This document shows positions 63,459-64,000 of a stretch of DNA of 64,000 nt, one piece after another; position 1 is the stretch's first letter, and each line of letters begins with the position of its first letter. Below the pieces are notes generated by a model, which saw only the letters and a program-made list of their open reading frames with translations, did not search any database and was not told where the DNA came from. The DNA is from Spirochaetota bacterium. GTDB lineage: Bacteria > Spirochaetota > UBA4802 > JAFGJZ01. Position numbers and translations under genes: made by a program. Where the stretch lies: NCBI GenBank assembly GCA_016934935.1, contig JAFGRW010000024.1:1-64000 (forward strand), in the 5' to 3' direction.

Positions 63459-63610
63459 CTTTTCAACCAGGCCGCATATGCTGGTCACCCAGCACCACTT
63501 TATTTTTCAAAGTGGTGCTGGGTGACCAGCATAGGAACTTGCGAAAAATTCCTTTATTATACCTCTTAAACGGCATAGCCGTTCTGGAAATGGTAATTTA
63601 TCGAAGTTCC
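63450..63610 (+). repeat. Intergenic repeat, copy E, interrupted by a hairpin insertion
   Basis: Positions 63450-63471 and 63536-63610 together match copy A (1519-1614) nearly throughout. The intervening 64 bases are an insertion. Where A has ...ACAAGG-AACTTGCG, E has ...ACCAGG-[insert]-AACTTGCG, and the insert ends in AGG, a possible 3-bp target duplication. The inverted ends and internal AACGGC-ATA-GCCGTT palindrome are intact. Confidence 0.9.
63472..63535 (+). mobile_element. 64-bp insertion made of a perfect 25-bp hairpin
   Basis: The arms 63477-63501 and 63509-63533 are exact reverse complements with a 7-base AT-rich loop (63502-63508). The arm is GC-rich (core TGGTCACCCAGCACCAC). It sits inside a repeat that is uninterrupted elsewhere, flanked by AGG on both sides. 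The lack of a T-run after the stem argues against an ordinary terminator. Confidence 0.75.
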
Positions 63611-63612
63611 CT

Positions 63613-64000
63613 TTAGTTTGAATTAAGCAATTTCCTGATAAGAAAATTGTTTTTTATATGATATTTTACAAGTCCGATAAGTTCGGTTTCGTTGACAGGT
63701 TTTAGCAGCAGAGCAGATATTCCGTTTTCTGAAAGAGAGCGCAAAAGCCGTTTCTCTTTTATACGGGTTAATAGCAACAGAGGCGTTGATTCTGTTTCAG
63801 GATCCGAGTTTATTTGACGGCAAAGATCAGTGGATATTAGTTCGCAGATTATTATGTCGGGATTGTTTTTCCTGATAACATCGAAGGCTTTGGAGGAGTC
63901 CTCTATCTGAATAATGTTGTGATAACCGTTTCTGTTAAGGTGATTTTTTATGGTTTGTTGAGTATCGGTTTCAGGGCTTATAACGCAAAACAGGGCTTTG
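63613..64000 (-). CDS. Response-regulator receiver-like protein, C-terminal part (runs off window)
   Basis: Read from the right edge, 128 codons are open before the stop at 63613-63615. The order ALFCVISPETD, NPDIIICELIST, STPLLLLTRIKEKR and SALLLKPVNETELIGLV is that of a receiver domain: beta-3, beta-4 Thr and the beta-5 Lys-Pro are in place. The phospho-acceptor position after beta-3 is Glu (CEL) instead of Asp, so it may be an always-on or non-phosphorylated receiver. The N-terminus and any partner domain are outside the window. Confidence 0.75.
   Translation of the reverse strand, partial: KALFCVISPETDTQQTIKNHLNRNGYHNIIQIEDSSKAFDVIRKNNPDIIICELISTDLCRQINSDPETESTPLLLLTRIKEKRLLRSLSENGISALLLKPVNETELIGLVKYHIKNNFLIRKLLNSN

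Noticed and set aside
1-64000. CRISPR arrays, tRNA or rRNA genes, phage genes
   Set aside because: No regularly spaced repeats with unique spacers, no cloverleaf or rRNA-like sequence and no phage structural genes were seen on either strand. Reading by eye could miss a divergent tRNA.

Overview
The window looks like a chromosomal piece of an anaerobic, didermic bacterium, most likely a spirochaete. That assignment is an inference. It rests on a moderately AT-rich sequence, many lipoproteins and barrel-like outer-membrane proteins, hybrid-cluster protein plus rubrerythrin instead of catalase or SOD, a very acidic TPR membrane protein, an slr1658/slr1659 regulator pair and a DUF4321 protein. 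There are no tRNA or rRNA genes and no CRISPR array.

Layout. 1-85: the 3' end (domains V and VI) of a group II intron whose body lies outside the window. 220-3953: malic enzyme, then an ATPase/STAS-like regulatory trio. 4003-12071: the conserved block DUF4321-rpsB-tsf-pyrH-frr-uppS-cdsA-dxr-rseP, which joins translation, isoprenoid, phospholipid and envelope-stress functions. 12278-16701: an orphan galactitol-type PTS IIC, a lipoprotein, a small HExxH protein and a DRE-TIM aldolase homologue. 16855-20005: divergent hcp and rubrerythrin, with an FNR-like site placed where a class II activator should sit on hcp. 20059-25381: small enzymes (GATase-like lipoprotein, Nudix, GNAT), an EFR1 flavodoxin-ferredoxin and a multi-PAS kinase. 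25437-29527 (minus): a cation/proton antiporter with an EIIA-PII-like fusion partner, and a membrane hybrid kinase. 29759-32430: TldD/TldE. 32451-35241 (minus): PurU, an Fn3 lipoprotein and a double glycogen-binding-module protein.

35542-47165 holds the large TPR protein and a cell-surface cluster: LTD lipoprotein, phospholipase D-like lipoprotein, LTD lipoprotein, outer-membrane barrel and MFS transporter. This is the best candidate for an uncharacterised system. 47229-52072 is an accessory zone with lipoproteins, a three-gene family of Bor/TRL-like lipoproteins, and at least three broken genes. 52160-58686 carries AraC regulators, exported proteins and a SUMF1/membrane-AraC/SUMF1 locus. 58793-63458 has a Crp/Fnr regulator with J-domain and HAMP proteins, a CIA30-like protein, a DUF2156 protein and a GNAT. 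A receiver-domain protein runs off the right edge.

Across the window a roughly 95-bp intergenic repeat with imperfect terminal inverted repeats occurs about five times, two full and three decayed. One full copy has been interrupted by a 64-bp insertion that is almost entirely a 25-bp perfect hairpin. Other strong regulatory signals are three 22-bp tandem repeats in the rpsB leader, a 20-bp palindrome over a promoter at 20.5 kb, a possible sigma-54 promoter at 57.8 kb, and several clear intrinsic terminators.
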